Shown: positions 17,266 through 25,031 of the stretch, piece by piece
Position numbering within the stretch: the stretch's first letter is position 1
How the letters are laid out: each line of letters begins with the position of its first letter
Assembly (NCBI RefSeq): GCF_022900255.1
Contig: NZ_JALIRM010000004.1
Span: forward strand, 62,001-126,000
Length of the DNA stretch: 64,000 bases
Source of the DNA: Lederbergia wuyishanensis
GTDB taxonomy: Bacteria; Bacillota; Bacilli; Bacillales; Bacillaceae_C
Direction of reading: 5' to 3'
Translations under genes and position numbers: made by a program
The notes under the pieces: model-generated
The model's input: only the letters and a program-made list of their open reading frames with translations
Databases searched by the model: none
What the model was told of the DNA's origin: nothing

Positions 17266-17826
17266 GTGAACGTGCAAATCCCACAAATTAGAATAGAATC
17301 CCAGTTTGCGAAAAACGGAATGGAGACGGTACCTGCTAGGCAATCAATTCAGCAACCTGACGCTAACCTGCATATTGAACAGCCACTTGCTGATATGAAA
17401 ATGCGTACCATCCCTGGCCGCCTAACGATTGATCAATCGAAAGCATGGGAAGATATGGATATAAAGGGTATCTTTCAACGTGTGAAAGAAAATGCAGAAC
17501 GTGGCAAGCAGAAACTTTTAGAAGGAATCTCTAGAGTTGCCAGAGAAGGAGACGAAATGCTTGATATTCATTCAGGACGTGACGTACTCGTTGAGCAGGC
17601 AAAGCAAAAAGCGAATCCTCCACCTATTGACACGAATATTACTTGGGTACCTTCACCTTTTTCTGTTAAAATTCATTATGAACCTGGTAAAACGAATATC
17701 CAATTCCAACCGAGAAAACCGGTAATTGATGCAAATGTAAGAAAACCAATCATTTCGTATACACCAGGTGATGTAAATATCTATATGAGACAACAAAATA
17801 GCCTTAAAATAGACTTTGTAAAATAA
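17266..17826 (+). CDS. yviE: YviE-like protein (DUF6470)
   Basis: 186-residue protein with the family opening IPQIRIESQFAKNG, where family members have IPxIxIxxxxAxIG. Later it has repeated beta-like segments ending in SYTPGDVNIYMRQQNSLKIDFVK. The function is unknown; it lies between flgL and fliW in most motile Bacilli. The start is uncertain among TTG 17263, GTG 17266 and GTG 17272. GTG 17266 is ten bases after AGGAG. An imperfect hairpin TGTAAA-GCC/GGC-TTTACA lies upstream at about 17144-17171. Confidence 0.82.
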   Translation: MNVQIPQIRIESQFAKNGMETVPARQSIQQPDANLHIEQPLADMKMRTIPGRLTIDQSKAWEDMDIKGIFQRVKENAERGKQKLLEGISRVAREGDEMLDIHSGRDVLVEQAKQKANPPPIDTNITWVPSPFSVKIHYEPGKTNIQFQPRKPVIDANVRKPIISYTPGDVNIYMRQQNSLKIDFVK

Positions 17827-17845
17827 AATGTGGAGCGTGAAGCCT

Positions 17846-18283
17846 ATGTACATACAAACTAAATACCACGGCGAAGTCGAAATCCATGAGAATGATATTT
17901 TAACATTTGAAAAAGGCATCCCTGGATTCCCTGACGAAAAGAAGTTTACATTACTGCCATTGCCTGATATGAGTTCAGTTTCGATAATGCAATCTGTTGA
18001 AACAGTTGGGCTGGCATTTGTTATCGCAGATCCGTACAGTTTCTTTGAAAAATATGACTTTGTACTGGATGAAAATACAGTAGAGCAGTTGGAAATAAAA
18101 AGTGATGCTGACGTAAGTACATTTGTGATTTTGACTGTACATGATCCTTTTGAAAAAAGCACAGCGAACCTGCAAGCACCTATCATTGTAAATATAAAAA
18201 CAAATTCTGCTAAACAAGTTATTTTAAACAACGAAAACTATCAAACAAAACACCCGCTTTTCGGGCAATTGGTAAAGGGGTGA
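17846..18283 (+). CDS. fliW: Flagellar assembly factor FliW
   Basis: Binds flagellin in the cytoplasm. When flagellin is exported, FliW is freed to bind and block CsrA, which switches hag translation on (known in B. subtilis). It has the family motifs [27 protein letters not shown] and [10 protein letters not shown]. 145 residues result from ATG 17846, which has GTGGAG ten bases upstream. An ATG 18 bases earlier has no ribosome site. The csrA start is 4 bp after its stop. Confidence 0.95.
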   Translation: MYIQTKYHGEVEIHENDILTFEKGIPGFPDEKKFTLLPLPDMSSVSIMQSVETVGLAFVIADPYSFFEKYDFVLDENTVEQLEIKSDADVSTFVILTVHDPFEKSTANLQAPIIVNIKTNSAKQVILNNENYQTKHPLFGQLVKG

Positions 18284-18287
18284 CAAG

Positions 18288-18527
18288 GTGCTCGTACTGA
18301 CAAGAAAAAAAGGCGAATCTATCCAAATTGGCGACGACATCGAAATCACCATTGCTTCTATTAAAGGTGACCAAGTTAAAATAGGTATCAACGCACCGAA
18401 AAATGTCGAAATCCATAGGAAAGAAATATGGCTGGATATCCAAAGTGAGAATGCCTCAGCATCTGAAGAGGTAAGCGATTTGTTTGGAATATTAGCGAAG
18501 GTAAAAAAGAATAAAAATAATCGTTGA
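18288..18527 (+). CDS. csrA: Translational regulator CsrA
   Basis: Small RNA-binding dimer, 79 residues, that represses hag translation. It begins [25 protein letters not shown] and has [13 protein letters not shown]. The extended C-terminal tail is typical of Gram-positive CsrA and is the site FliW contacts. The start codon is GTG with AAGGGGTGAC before it. Its predicted targets, GGA hairpins, are present in the three flagellin leaders just downstream. Confidence 0.96.
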   Translation: MLVLTRKKGESIQIGDDIEITIASIKGDQVKIGINAPKNVEIHRKEIWLDIQSENASASEEVSDLFGILAKVKKNKNNR

Positions 18528-18557
18528 ACTGCCAATTATAACTTTTTGGCAGTTTTT
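18527..18557 (+). terminator. csrA terminator
   Basis: AACTGCCA (18527-18534) pairs with TGGCAGTT (18547-18554), followed by TTT. The stem starts in the csrA stop codon. It separates the flgM-csrA block from the separately promoted hag1. Confidence 0.75.
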
Positions 18558-18597
18558 CTATTTCCACGAAAAATGTAAAAGAATGCGCAAAAACTAT

Positions 18598-18623
18598 TAA
18601 ACATTCTGTAACCATGACGATAT
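18598..18623 (+). promoter_or_regulatory. Sigma-D promoter of hag1
   Basis: TAAA (18598-18601), 14-bp spacer (15 if read as TTAA), then GACGATAT (18616-18623), one change from GCCGATAT. Transcription would start about 18630, giving a leader of about 95 nt. Confidence 0.75.
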
Positions 18624-18634
18624 TATTAGTGAAG

Positions 18635-18718
18635 CGAATTTAAGGGGCGGCGCCGACCCTTAAATTCGTAATAAACTAAGCACGATTCACATGGATGTGA
18701 ATCGCAAATTCAAGGAGG
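18635..18718 (+). promoter_or_regulatory. hag1 leader: 5' stem-loop and CsrA-binding hairpin
   Basis: A perfect 12-bp stem (18635-18646 with 18657-18668) sits at the predicted 5' end of the mRNA. It is followed by a hairpin CGATTCAC (18683-18690) with GTGAATCG (18697-18704), whose loop is ATGGAT. ACATGGATGT agrees with the CsrA consensus ACARGGAUGU. A second GGA lies in the ribosome site AAGGAGG (18712-18718). This is the two-site arrangement used by B. subtilis CsrA on hag. Confidence 0.8.
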
Positions 18719-18726
18719 AAAAACAT

Positions 18727-19563
18727 ATGATTATCAATCATAATATTGCCGCATTGAATACCCATCGCCAATTGGGTGCTGCTTCTAATGCACAATCAAA
18801 ATCGATGGAGAAACTGGCTTCAGGACTTCGTATCAACCGTGCTGGTGATGATGCAGCAGGTCTTGCTATTTCTGAAAAAATGCGTGCACAAGTTAAAGGG
18901 CTTGACATGGCATCTAAAAATGCACAGGACGGAATTTCTTTAATTCAAACAGCAGAAGGTGCATTGAATGAAACACATTCAATTTTACAACGTATGCGTG
19001 AATTAGCCGTGCAATCTGCGAATGATACGAACACAGATACAGATCGTGGGGAGTTACAAAAAGAATTAACTCAGTTAATCGAAGAAATAGATCGTATCGC
19101 TGATACTACCCAATTTAACACGAAAAATCTTTTAGATGGTACAAGAACAAGTGGTAATGCTAATAGTAGTGGTGCTCTAGTATTTCACGTTGGCGCAAAC
19201 TCTGGACAAAAGGTTACATTAGAAATAGAAAGTATGAAAGCATCTGGTTTAAGTGTAAGTGGAATTTCAATTAGTGGTCAATCTGATGCAAATAATAATA
19301 TTACGGTAATCCAAACAGCCATTGATAAAGTGTCCGCTGAACGCTCAAAACTTGGAGCTATGCAGAATCGCCTAGAACACACAATTAACAACTTAAACAC
19401 ATCTTCTGAAAATCTAACAGCTGCAGAATCACGTATTAGAGATGTGGATATGGCGAAAGAAATGATGGAACAAACAAAAAATTCTATTCTTGCTCAAGCA
19501 TCTCAGGCAATGCTTGCACAAGCAAATCAAGCACCACAAGGGGTATTACAATTACTTCGCTAA
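18727..19563 (+). CDS. hag: Flagellin Hag, copy 1
   Basis: Main filament subunit, 278 residues. It has conserved D0/D1 ends: [16 protein letters not shown] at the start, [24 protein letters not shown], and the C-terminal [25 protein letters not shown] through VLQLLR. The central domain (about 150-200) is short and variable, as in Bacillus flagellins. The start ATG 18727 has AAGGAGG eight bases upstream; the sequence just upstream is leader RNA, not coding. It is the first of three tandem copies and the only one with a clear promoter of its own. Confidence 0.97.
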   Translation: MIINHNIAALNTHRQLGAASNAQSKSMEKLASGLRINRAGDDAAGLAISEKMRAQVKGLDMASKNAQDGISLIQTAEGALNETHSILQRMRELAVQSANDTNTDTDRGELQKELTQLIEEIDRIADTTQFNTKNLLDGTRTSGNANSSGALVFHVGANSGQKVTLEIESMKASGLSVSGISISGQSDANNNITVIQTAIDKVSAERSKLGAMQNRLEHTINNLNTSSENLTAAESRIRDVDMAKEMMEQTKNSILAQASQAMLAQANQAPQGVLQLLR

Positions 19564-19633
19564 TTTAATTAGAAACTCAATTTGAGGTTTTCTAAATAGA
19601 TAATCCCAAAATATACTGGATTTTAGCAAAATT

Positions 19634-19667
19634 GATTTACAAGGAAGTAAATCAAAAATTCAAGGAG
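19634..19667 (+). promoter_or_regulatory. CsrA-binding hairpin in hag2 leader
   Basis: GATTTAC (19634-19640) pairs with GTAAATC (19647-19653), loop AAGGAA. ACAAGGAAGT fits the CsrA consensus closely. AAGGAGG, the ribosome site, follows 8 nt on. Confidence 0.75.
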
Positions 19668-19675
19668 GAAAACAT

Positions 19676-20921
19676 ATGATTATTAATCACAATATAGCAG
19701 CACTAAATACACATCGTCAATTAGGTGCGGCTTCAAATGCACAATCAAAATCAATGGAAAAACTATCTTCAGGACTTCGTATCAACCGTGCCGGTGACGA
19801 TGCAGCAGGGTTAGCGATTTCTGAGAAAATGCGTGCCCAAGTTAAAGGTCTAGATATGGCTTCAAAAAATGCTCAAGATGGTATTTCTTTAATTCAAACA
19901 GCTGAAGGAGCATTAAATGAAACACATTCAATTCTGCAACGTATGAGGGAGCTTGCAGTACAATCTGCAAATGATACAAATACAGATACTGATCGTGGGG
20001 AGCTTCAAAAAGAATTAAATGAGCTTATCGATGAAATTGACCGTATTGCTGAGACAACTCAGTTTAACACAAAGACACTTATGAGCGGCACTTTTGACAC
20101 AAATGGATTGAAATTTCATATTGGTGCAAACTCCGGTCAAAATATAGAATTGAAATTAAATATAATGACAACATCAGGGATAGGAACTGTAGGAACATCT
20201 GGAAATATCAGTAGTGGAACTGCGCTAAGCACGTTAAAGGAAACTGATTTAACGGCAAATTCAGGTATTCTTAAACAAGGCAAAGCTGATGCTGCAATTA
20301 CAGTAATTAATAACGCAATTGAAATGGTTTCTGCAGAACGTTCTAAATTAGGTGCTTACCAAAATCGTTTGGAACACACAATTAATAACCTAAACACATC
20401 TTCAGAAAACCTAACAGCCGCAGAATCACGTATTCGCGACGTAGATTATACTGAAGCCGCCTAAACGGTACAGGTACAGTCGTCCTGACTGGAAACGGTT
20501 AGTGATTATAATCGGGTGAATTGCTGGAAACCCTTGAGAGCTTTCTTCCCCACAACGGAGCTGGAAACAGCAGACGTGAAGGGTTGAAAAGAAGAAAGAT
20601 TAGGCAATCAGCAGCCAAGCTCCTGTCTCGAAAGAGTGGAGAAGGTTCAACGACTAGGATAGACCATCTAAAGCATAAGCTATGATGATGAAATCCATAG
20701 GTGAAACAATGTCCATCAGCATTGTGAATCCGAAGTGCCCGACCCCTACTAGAATGCTAGAGGGTGAAGAGATAGTCTAGTCATTTGTGAAAGCAAATGT
20801 TCGCACGATGGCGAAAGAAATGATGGAACAAACCAAGAATTCTATTCTTGCTCAAGCTTCGCAAGCAATGCTTGCCCAAGCAAATCAAGCACCTCAAGGA
20901 GTATTACAATTACTTCGTTAA
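19676..20921 (+). CDS. hag: Flagellin Hag, copy 2, interrupted by a group I intron
   Basis: Flagellin gene in two exons, 19676-20446 and 20808-20921. Exon 1 carries the complete N-terminal and central parts (257 codons). Reading straight on leads after a few unrelated codons (YTEAA) to a stop at 20462. Exon 2 begins ATGGCGAAAG and encodes [10 protein letters not shown] through VLQLLR, the exact continuation of the hag1 and hag3 proteins. Joining at GAT/ATG restores DVDMAKEMM in frame, for 294 residues in total. Both exons have intact, flagellin-like coding sequence, so this is not a decayed gene. Without splicing the product lacks the last 37 residues (C-terminal D0), needed for polymerisation. 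Confidence 0.88.
20447..20807 (+). ncRNA. Group I self-splicing intron (361 nt, no ORF)
   Basis: The core elements appear in order: P (AATTGCTGGAAACCC, 20519-20533), Q (AATCAGCAGCCAAG, 20606-20619), R (GTTCAACGACTAG, 20645-20657) and S (AAGAGATAGTCT, 20767-20778). The helices can be drawn. P3 pairs 20512-20516 with 20738-20742, P4 pairs 20522-20526 with 20609-20613, and P5 pairs 20531-20535 with 20579-20583. P6 pairs 20620-20623 with 20637-20640, P7 pairs 20652-20656 with 20773-20777, and P8 lies around 20743-20764. An extra hairpin between R and P3' suggests a IA-type intron. The last base is G, and the preceding exon ends in T, as the mechanism requires. I could not draw a convincing P1 guide. 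No homing endonuclease is encoded. Confidence 0.92.
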
Positions 20922-20946
20922 AAGGTTTTGAAAATAAGAATCTTAC

Positions 20947-20984
20947 TTTATACAAACTAGGGATGTCTCTCTAGTTTGTATAAA
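20947..20984 (+). terminator. Inverted repeat between hag2 and hag3
   Basis: A perfect 14-bp stem, TTTATACAAACTAG (20947-20960) with CTAGTTTGTATAAA (20971-20984), 10-nt loop. No T tract follows, so it may be an mRNA-stabilising 3' hairpin or a weak terminator. Confidence 0.5.
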
Positions 20985-20995
20985 TAAATTATAAC

Positions 20996-21030
20996 GATTT
21001 ACAAGGAAGTAAATCATATATTCAAGGAGG
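20996..21030 (+). promoter_or_regulatory. CsrA-binding hairpin in hag3 leader
   Basis: GATTTAC (20996-21002) pairs with GTAAATC (21009-21015), loop AAGGAA, the same stem and loop as in the hag2 leader. The AAGGAGG ribosome site is at 21024-21030. Confidence 0.75.
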
Positions 21031-21038
21031 ATAAATAA

Positions 21039-21944
21039 ATGATTATCAATCATAATATTGCGGCATTGAACACACATCGCCAACTAGGTGCTGCTACAAA
21101 TGCTCAATCTAAATCAATGGAGAAATTAGCTTCAGGTCTTCGCATCAACCGTGCAGGAGATGATGCAGCTGGTTTAGCAATCTCTGAAAAAATGCGTGCT
21201 CAAGTAAAAGGTCTTGATCAAGCTTCACGAAATGCCCAGGACGGAATTTCGTTAATTCAAACAGCCGAAGGTGCATTAAATGAAACACATTCCATCCTTC
21301 AACGTATGAGAGAACTTGCGGTTCAGTCTGCGAATGACACAAATACAAACACGGATCGTGATGAACTTCAAAAGGAAGTTGATCAACTAGCATCAGAAAT
21401 TACACGTATTGCAAATAATACTGAGTTTAATACAAAGAAATTAATTGATGGTTCTTTTGATGATACTAGTGGTTCTGTAGCGAAATTTCATATAGGTGCA
21501 AATAATGGTCAAAATGTACAACTAAACATTAAGGCTATGGATGCTGTTTCATTAGGTGTTGCTGTATCGGGAAGTGGAACAAATGCAAAAGTTGTATATG
21601 ATGGAGCTGGTGCAGTTACCACCCAAGCTATTACTGATAAAGGAATTAACATTTCTACTCAAGCAGGTGCTAATTCTGCCATTTCAACTATACAAACTGC
21701 AATTGATAATGTTTCTTCAGAACGTTCCAGACTTGGTGCAATGCAAAATCGTTTAGAGCATACAATCAATAACTTAGGAACTGCATCAGAAAATCTAACG
21801 GCAGCAGAATCCCGAATTAGAGACGTTGATATGGCGAAAGAAATGATGGAACAAACGAAGAATTCAATTCTTGCACAAGCATCGCAGGCAATGCTTGCTC
21901 AAGCAAATCAAGCTCCTCAAGGTGTATTGCAATTACTTCGATAA
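21039..21944 (+). CDS. hag: Flagellin Hag, copy 3
   Basis: 301-residue flagellin nearly identical to copies 1 and 2 in the first 140 and last 90 residues ([38 protein letters not shown]). It differs in a longer, Val/Ala/Gly-rich central region (about 150-220). It has no intron. Its leader holds a CsrA-type hairpin but no clear sigma-D promoter, so it may depend on transcription from hag1 or on RNA processing. A very strong terminator follows. Confidence 0.96.
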   Translation: MIINHNIAALNTHRQLGAATNAQSKSMEKLASGLRINRAGDDAAGLAISEKMRAQVKGLDQASRNAQDGISLIQTAEGALNETHSILQRMRELAVQSANDTNTNTDRDELQKEVDQLASEITRIANNTEFNTKKLIDGSFDDTSGSVAKFHIGANNGQNVQLNIKAMDAVSLGVAVSGSGTNAKVVYDGAGAVTTQAITDKGINISTQAGANSAISTIQTAIDNVSSERSRLGAMQNRLEHTINNLGTASENLTAAESRIRDVDMAKEMMEQTKNSILAQASQAMLAQANQAPQGVLQLLR

Positions 21945-21989
21945 TTATTAATAAACACGGCCAAAGTATTGGCCGTGTTTTATTAATAA
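21945..21989 (+). terminator. Terminator of the flagellin cluster
   Basis: A stem of about 20 bp (21945-21964 with 21969-21989, core AACACGGCCAA/TTGGCCGTGTT, 4-nt loop) with A- and T-rich flanks that can act in both directions. Confidence 0.9.
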
Positions 21990-22470
21990 AAAAACATTAA
22001 TTCAGCATTTTGTGCAATGATAAAATAAAACAATGATTATAGAATATTATTCTTCTGTACTAAATTTTAATCAGATTAATTTTAACAAGTCAACTCCTTA
22101 TTAAAATATGAATGATTAACTATAAAGATAAAATATAATTATTTCTCTGCCAAGTATATACTTGATGGATATTATCTTATCCAAATTTAATTGTATAATG
22201 AGTAAATCGTAAATCACCCATTTACACTAAGATCAATTGAAGTTTATACTTGCGTTTTAATGAAATACTACGTTAGTAATCTATGTTCATTTATAGTCAG
22301 AAATTGATGCGAAAAAATTGAAAAGATTAAGTTATTTATAAACACAAATTGTAAGATTTCCATTTCTTAATCATGCCCAATCAATGAGTAATCCTCAATA
22401 ATCGGTTGTTTTATTATAGCAGGGTTAATTATTTCAAACACCACTTGGTAACATCCTCTTAATAGACCTC
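21990..22470. other. AT-rich intergenic region
   Basis: About 480 bp of very AT-rich DNA without an open frame that looks coding, a ribosome site or a clear hairpin. It separates the flagellin genes from the glycosylation island and may mark the island's edge. Confidence 0.5.
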
Positions 22471-22497
22471 TAAAAAACTCGCGAAATTTGTCGATAT
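22471..22497 (+). promoter_or_regulatory. Sigma-D promoter of the glycosylation operon
   Basis: TAAA (22471-22474), exactly 15 bp, then GTCGATAT (22490-22497), one change from the sigma-D consensus. It lies 62 bp before the first gene of the island, so the sugar pathway would be switched on together with flagellin. Confidence 0.75.
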
Positions 22498-22558
22498 AAT
22501 AAATGACTATGTTACACTTTATCTATATTTATAATAAATTGACGGAGGAATCCGCTTT

Positions 22559-23161
22559 ATGAAGCTTATTTTCAAAGAAGAAGTTATACAGTTTGATACA
22601 CAACCAACAGTAGAAGTTATAATAAATACAATTAATCAATTATTAGATGATAATTACTATTTCAGCCATCTTATAATAGATGATAAAGAAGTATTAGATG
22701 ATCCTGAACAATACTTACAGGACTATTTAAATGAAATCAGAGAACTAGAAATTGTTGCAAAAACAGTCAAGGAGTTTATTAATGATCTTTTATTATCTGC
22801 TGAAGAATACATCAGAAGAGCAAAACCAGAAATAGATTCACTTTCAGATGAATTTTATCAAAATCCGACATCTGAAAGCTGGCATAAGTTTGCCCAATTA
22901 TTAGAAGGGATCCAGTGGTTAAACCAGGTGATACAAACGATTGATACGACAAAAGAGAAACCAAAAAATTGGGTGAATTATCTAGAAATTAACAGTAATT
23001 TCGATTTAGAATTAAAAAATATGGAAGAAGCTATTGAGAATAGTGACAGTGTGTTAATTGCCGATTTAATTAAATATGAGATTCTTTCAATTATTGAATC
23101 ACTAGGAAGTGAAATCCAATTAACAATTGATACAGAGGGTTATCGTCATGATCTTAATTAA
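22559..23161 (+). CDS. Unknown acidic protein preceding Maf
   Basis: 200-residue acidic helical protein that I do not recognise by family. It has no signal peptide, membrane helix or obvious catalytic motif. ACGGAGGAATCC precedes the ATG. Its end overlaps the start of the Maf gene by 14 bp, which shows coupled expression. Position and coupling suggest an accessory or chaperone for the Maf transferase or for flagellin glycosylation (inference only). Confidence 0.75.
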   Translation: MKLIFKEEVIQFDTQPTVEVIINTINQLLDDNYYFSHLIIDDKEVLDDPEQYLQDYLNEIRELEIVAKTVKEFINDLLLSAEEYIRRAKPEIDSLSDEFYQNPTSESWHKFAQLLEGIQWLNQVIQTIDTTKEKPKNWVNYLEINSNFDLELKNMEEAIENSDSVLIADLIKYEILSIIESLGSEIQLTIDTEGYRHDLN

Positions 23162-25031
23162 TAATCGTAACTATTTAAGGCTCCAAAATCGTCCATTGTT
23201 AAATAAGATGAACGAAATTGAAGAACAATTAGATGAACAAAAGGTTACCGTTGAAACATCAAGAAAAGAAGTCTTCACGCTTAAGATCAATGTTGAAGGG
23301 AAAATGCAGTATGTTCATAGTAAATACGATCCTATTGCAGAAGCAAAACGTCTAATCGATCAGCTACAAGATATCGAATCGTATGATCATGTTCTTTTTA
23401 TTGGAGCAGGTCTTGGGTATCACATTAAACAATTCAGTGAAGTATATCCAGACATAAAGATATCAATTTATGAACCGAATTTAGAAGTGCTTTATCACTT
23501 TTTTTCAATACAGGATATGAGAAAATTATATGGGAATATTGGAAATATATTTACTTCTATGCCTGAAGATGCGGTTAAGCATGAAGTGGAAAAGATTATT
23601 CAGACCTACGGGAAGAACATATTGTTTTTCACTTTACCAGTTTATGAAAAACTATATCAAAAAGAAGTGCATTCTCTTCTAGAAACATTCAAGAATAATT
23701 TAAAAGATAGAAGAAGCAGTATTGCTACAAATGCATCGTTTCAAAAAAGGTGGACAATTAATTCGATTAAAAACTTCCCGACAATTTTAAGAACACCCAA
23801 TATTCTTTATGATGTAGATAAAAAGGCGTTTGAGGGAAAACCGGCCATTATTGTTGCGGCGGGGCCATCCTTATCAGAGGAGTTTGAAAATCTAAGATAT
23901 ATTAAAGATAATGGACTTGCCTATATTTTCTCGGTAGGATCTGCTATTAATGCTTTAATTGAGCACGGGATTTTTCCAGATGCAGCATGTACTTATGATC
24001 CTACTCATCTTAATCAAGTAGTAATCCAAAAAGTTAAAGATAGAAATATTACTGAGATACCACTAATTTTTGGTAGTTCGGTTGGTTATGAAACAATAGA
24101 AAACTACCCTGGTCCAATGTTTCACATGATTACCAGCCAAGATACAATTACAGGACATTTTATTTCAAATGCTAATCAAGTGAAAGTTGTTCTTGACGCA
24201 CCATCAATTGCAGTTGTTACATTTCAATTATTGAACCAACTCGGTAGTAAGCAGATTATCCTTGTTGGGCAAAACTTAGCTTATCAAAATGACCAACTTT
24301 ATGCAGAAGGAATAAAATATGATTTTGTTTCCAATGAATTGGATGAATCAGAATTAGGGAATTTATTGAGCATTAAAGATGTTAATGGAAATGAAATAAA
24401 AACAAATGAAGATTTTAATCGAATGCGTGCCCAGTTGGAACTGTATATTCAAGCTTCAAATGATATTGAGGTTATTAATACTACTAAAGGAGGAGCAAAA
24501 ATTGATGGCACAACATTTATTCCACTAGATAAAGTAATTTTATATAAGCTGAAATCGAATGTTGTGAATTTCGATTGGCTTCAAGCGGAGAATTCATACG
24601 ACTTAAAATATGTTAAAAACCAATTAGTTAAAATGAAATATAGCATGGAACAATGTAAACGTTTGGTTGGCAGCACATTATATGAATTGAAAGTTATTGA
24701 AGGTAATATTCAAATGCAAAGAACGAATCAACTAGAATATACGTTTGTAAAGTTCGATAAAGAATTTGGTAAGATGAAAAACAACCAATTTTATAAGGCT
24801 ATGATCGAGCCAATGATGAGAGTTCAAACTGAATTACTCTCAGAAAAAAGTAAAAAAATTAAGTATGAAAATAACCTTTTAATAAAAGGTCAGTCAGTGT
24901 TAAATGCTTTTGGGCCATTTTTATTTGAATGTGAGACTCATTATGAATTTGCCACTCAGCAATTTGAAGAAATGAAAGATCGTGTGGATGAGTGGATATC
25001 AACTTTAAAGATAGGTGAAAAGGATGAGTAA
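23148..25031 (+). CDS. Maf-type motility-associated glycosyltransferase
   Basis: 627-residue Maf protein (DUF115, 6-hydroxymethylpterin pyrophosphokinase MptE-like core), the enzyme class that attaches nonulosonic acids to flagellin Ser/Thr before export. Core motifs: VLFIGAGLGYHIKQF near 75, KPAIIVAAGPSLSEEF near 240, ACTYDPTH and QIILVGQNLAY near 380. I chose ATG 23148, with GAGGG nine bases upstream, overlapping the preceding gene. The following genes supply its activated sugar donor, which matches Campylobacter, Clostridium and Geobacillus Maf loci. The likely acceptors are the three Hag proteins. Confidence 0.9.
   Translation: MILINNRNYLRLQNRPLLNKMNEIEEQLDEQKVTVETSRKEVFTLKINVEGKMQYVHSKYDPIAEAKRLIDQLQDIESYDHVLFIGAGLGYHIKQFSEVYPDIKISIYEPNLEVLYHFFSIQDMRKLYGNIGNIFTSMPEDAVKHEVEKIIQTYGKNILFFTLPVYEKLYQKEVHSLLETFKNNLKDRRSSIATNASFQKRWTINSIKNFPTILRTPNILYDVDKKAFEGKPAIIVAAGPSLSEEFENLRYIKDNGLAYIFSVGSAINALIEHGIFPDAACTYDPTHLNQVVIQKVKDRNITEIPLIFGSSVGYETIENYPGPMFHMITSQDTITGHFISNANQVKVVLDAPSIAVVTFQLLNQLGSKQIILVGQNLAYQNDQLYAEGIKYDFVSNELDESELGNLLSIKDVNGNEIKTNEDFNRMRAQLELYIQASNDIEVINTTKGGAKIDGTTFIPLDKVILYKLKSNVVNFDWLQAENSYDLKYVKNQLVKMKYSMEQCKRLVGSTLYELKVIEGNIQMQRTNQLEYTFVKFDKEFGKMKNNQFYKAMIEPMMRVQTELLSEKSKKIKYENNLLIKGQSVLNAFGPFLFECETHYEFATQQFEEMKDRVDEWISTLKIGEKDE

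Noticed and set aside
19676-20464. Truncated 262-residue flagellin pseudogene
   Set aside because: The missing C terminus resumes in the right frame 361 nt later, and the gap holds a complete group I intron core.
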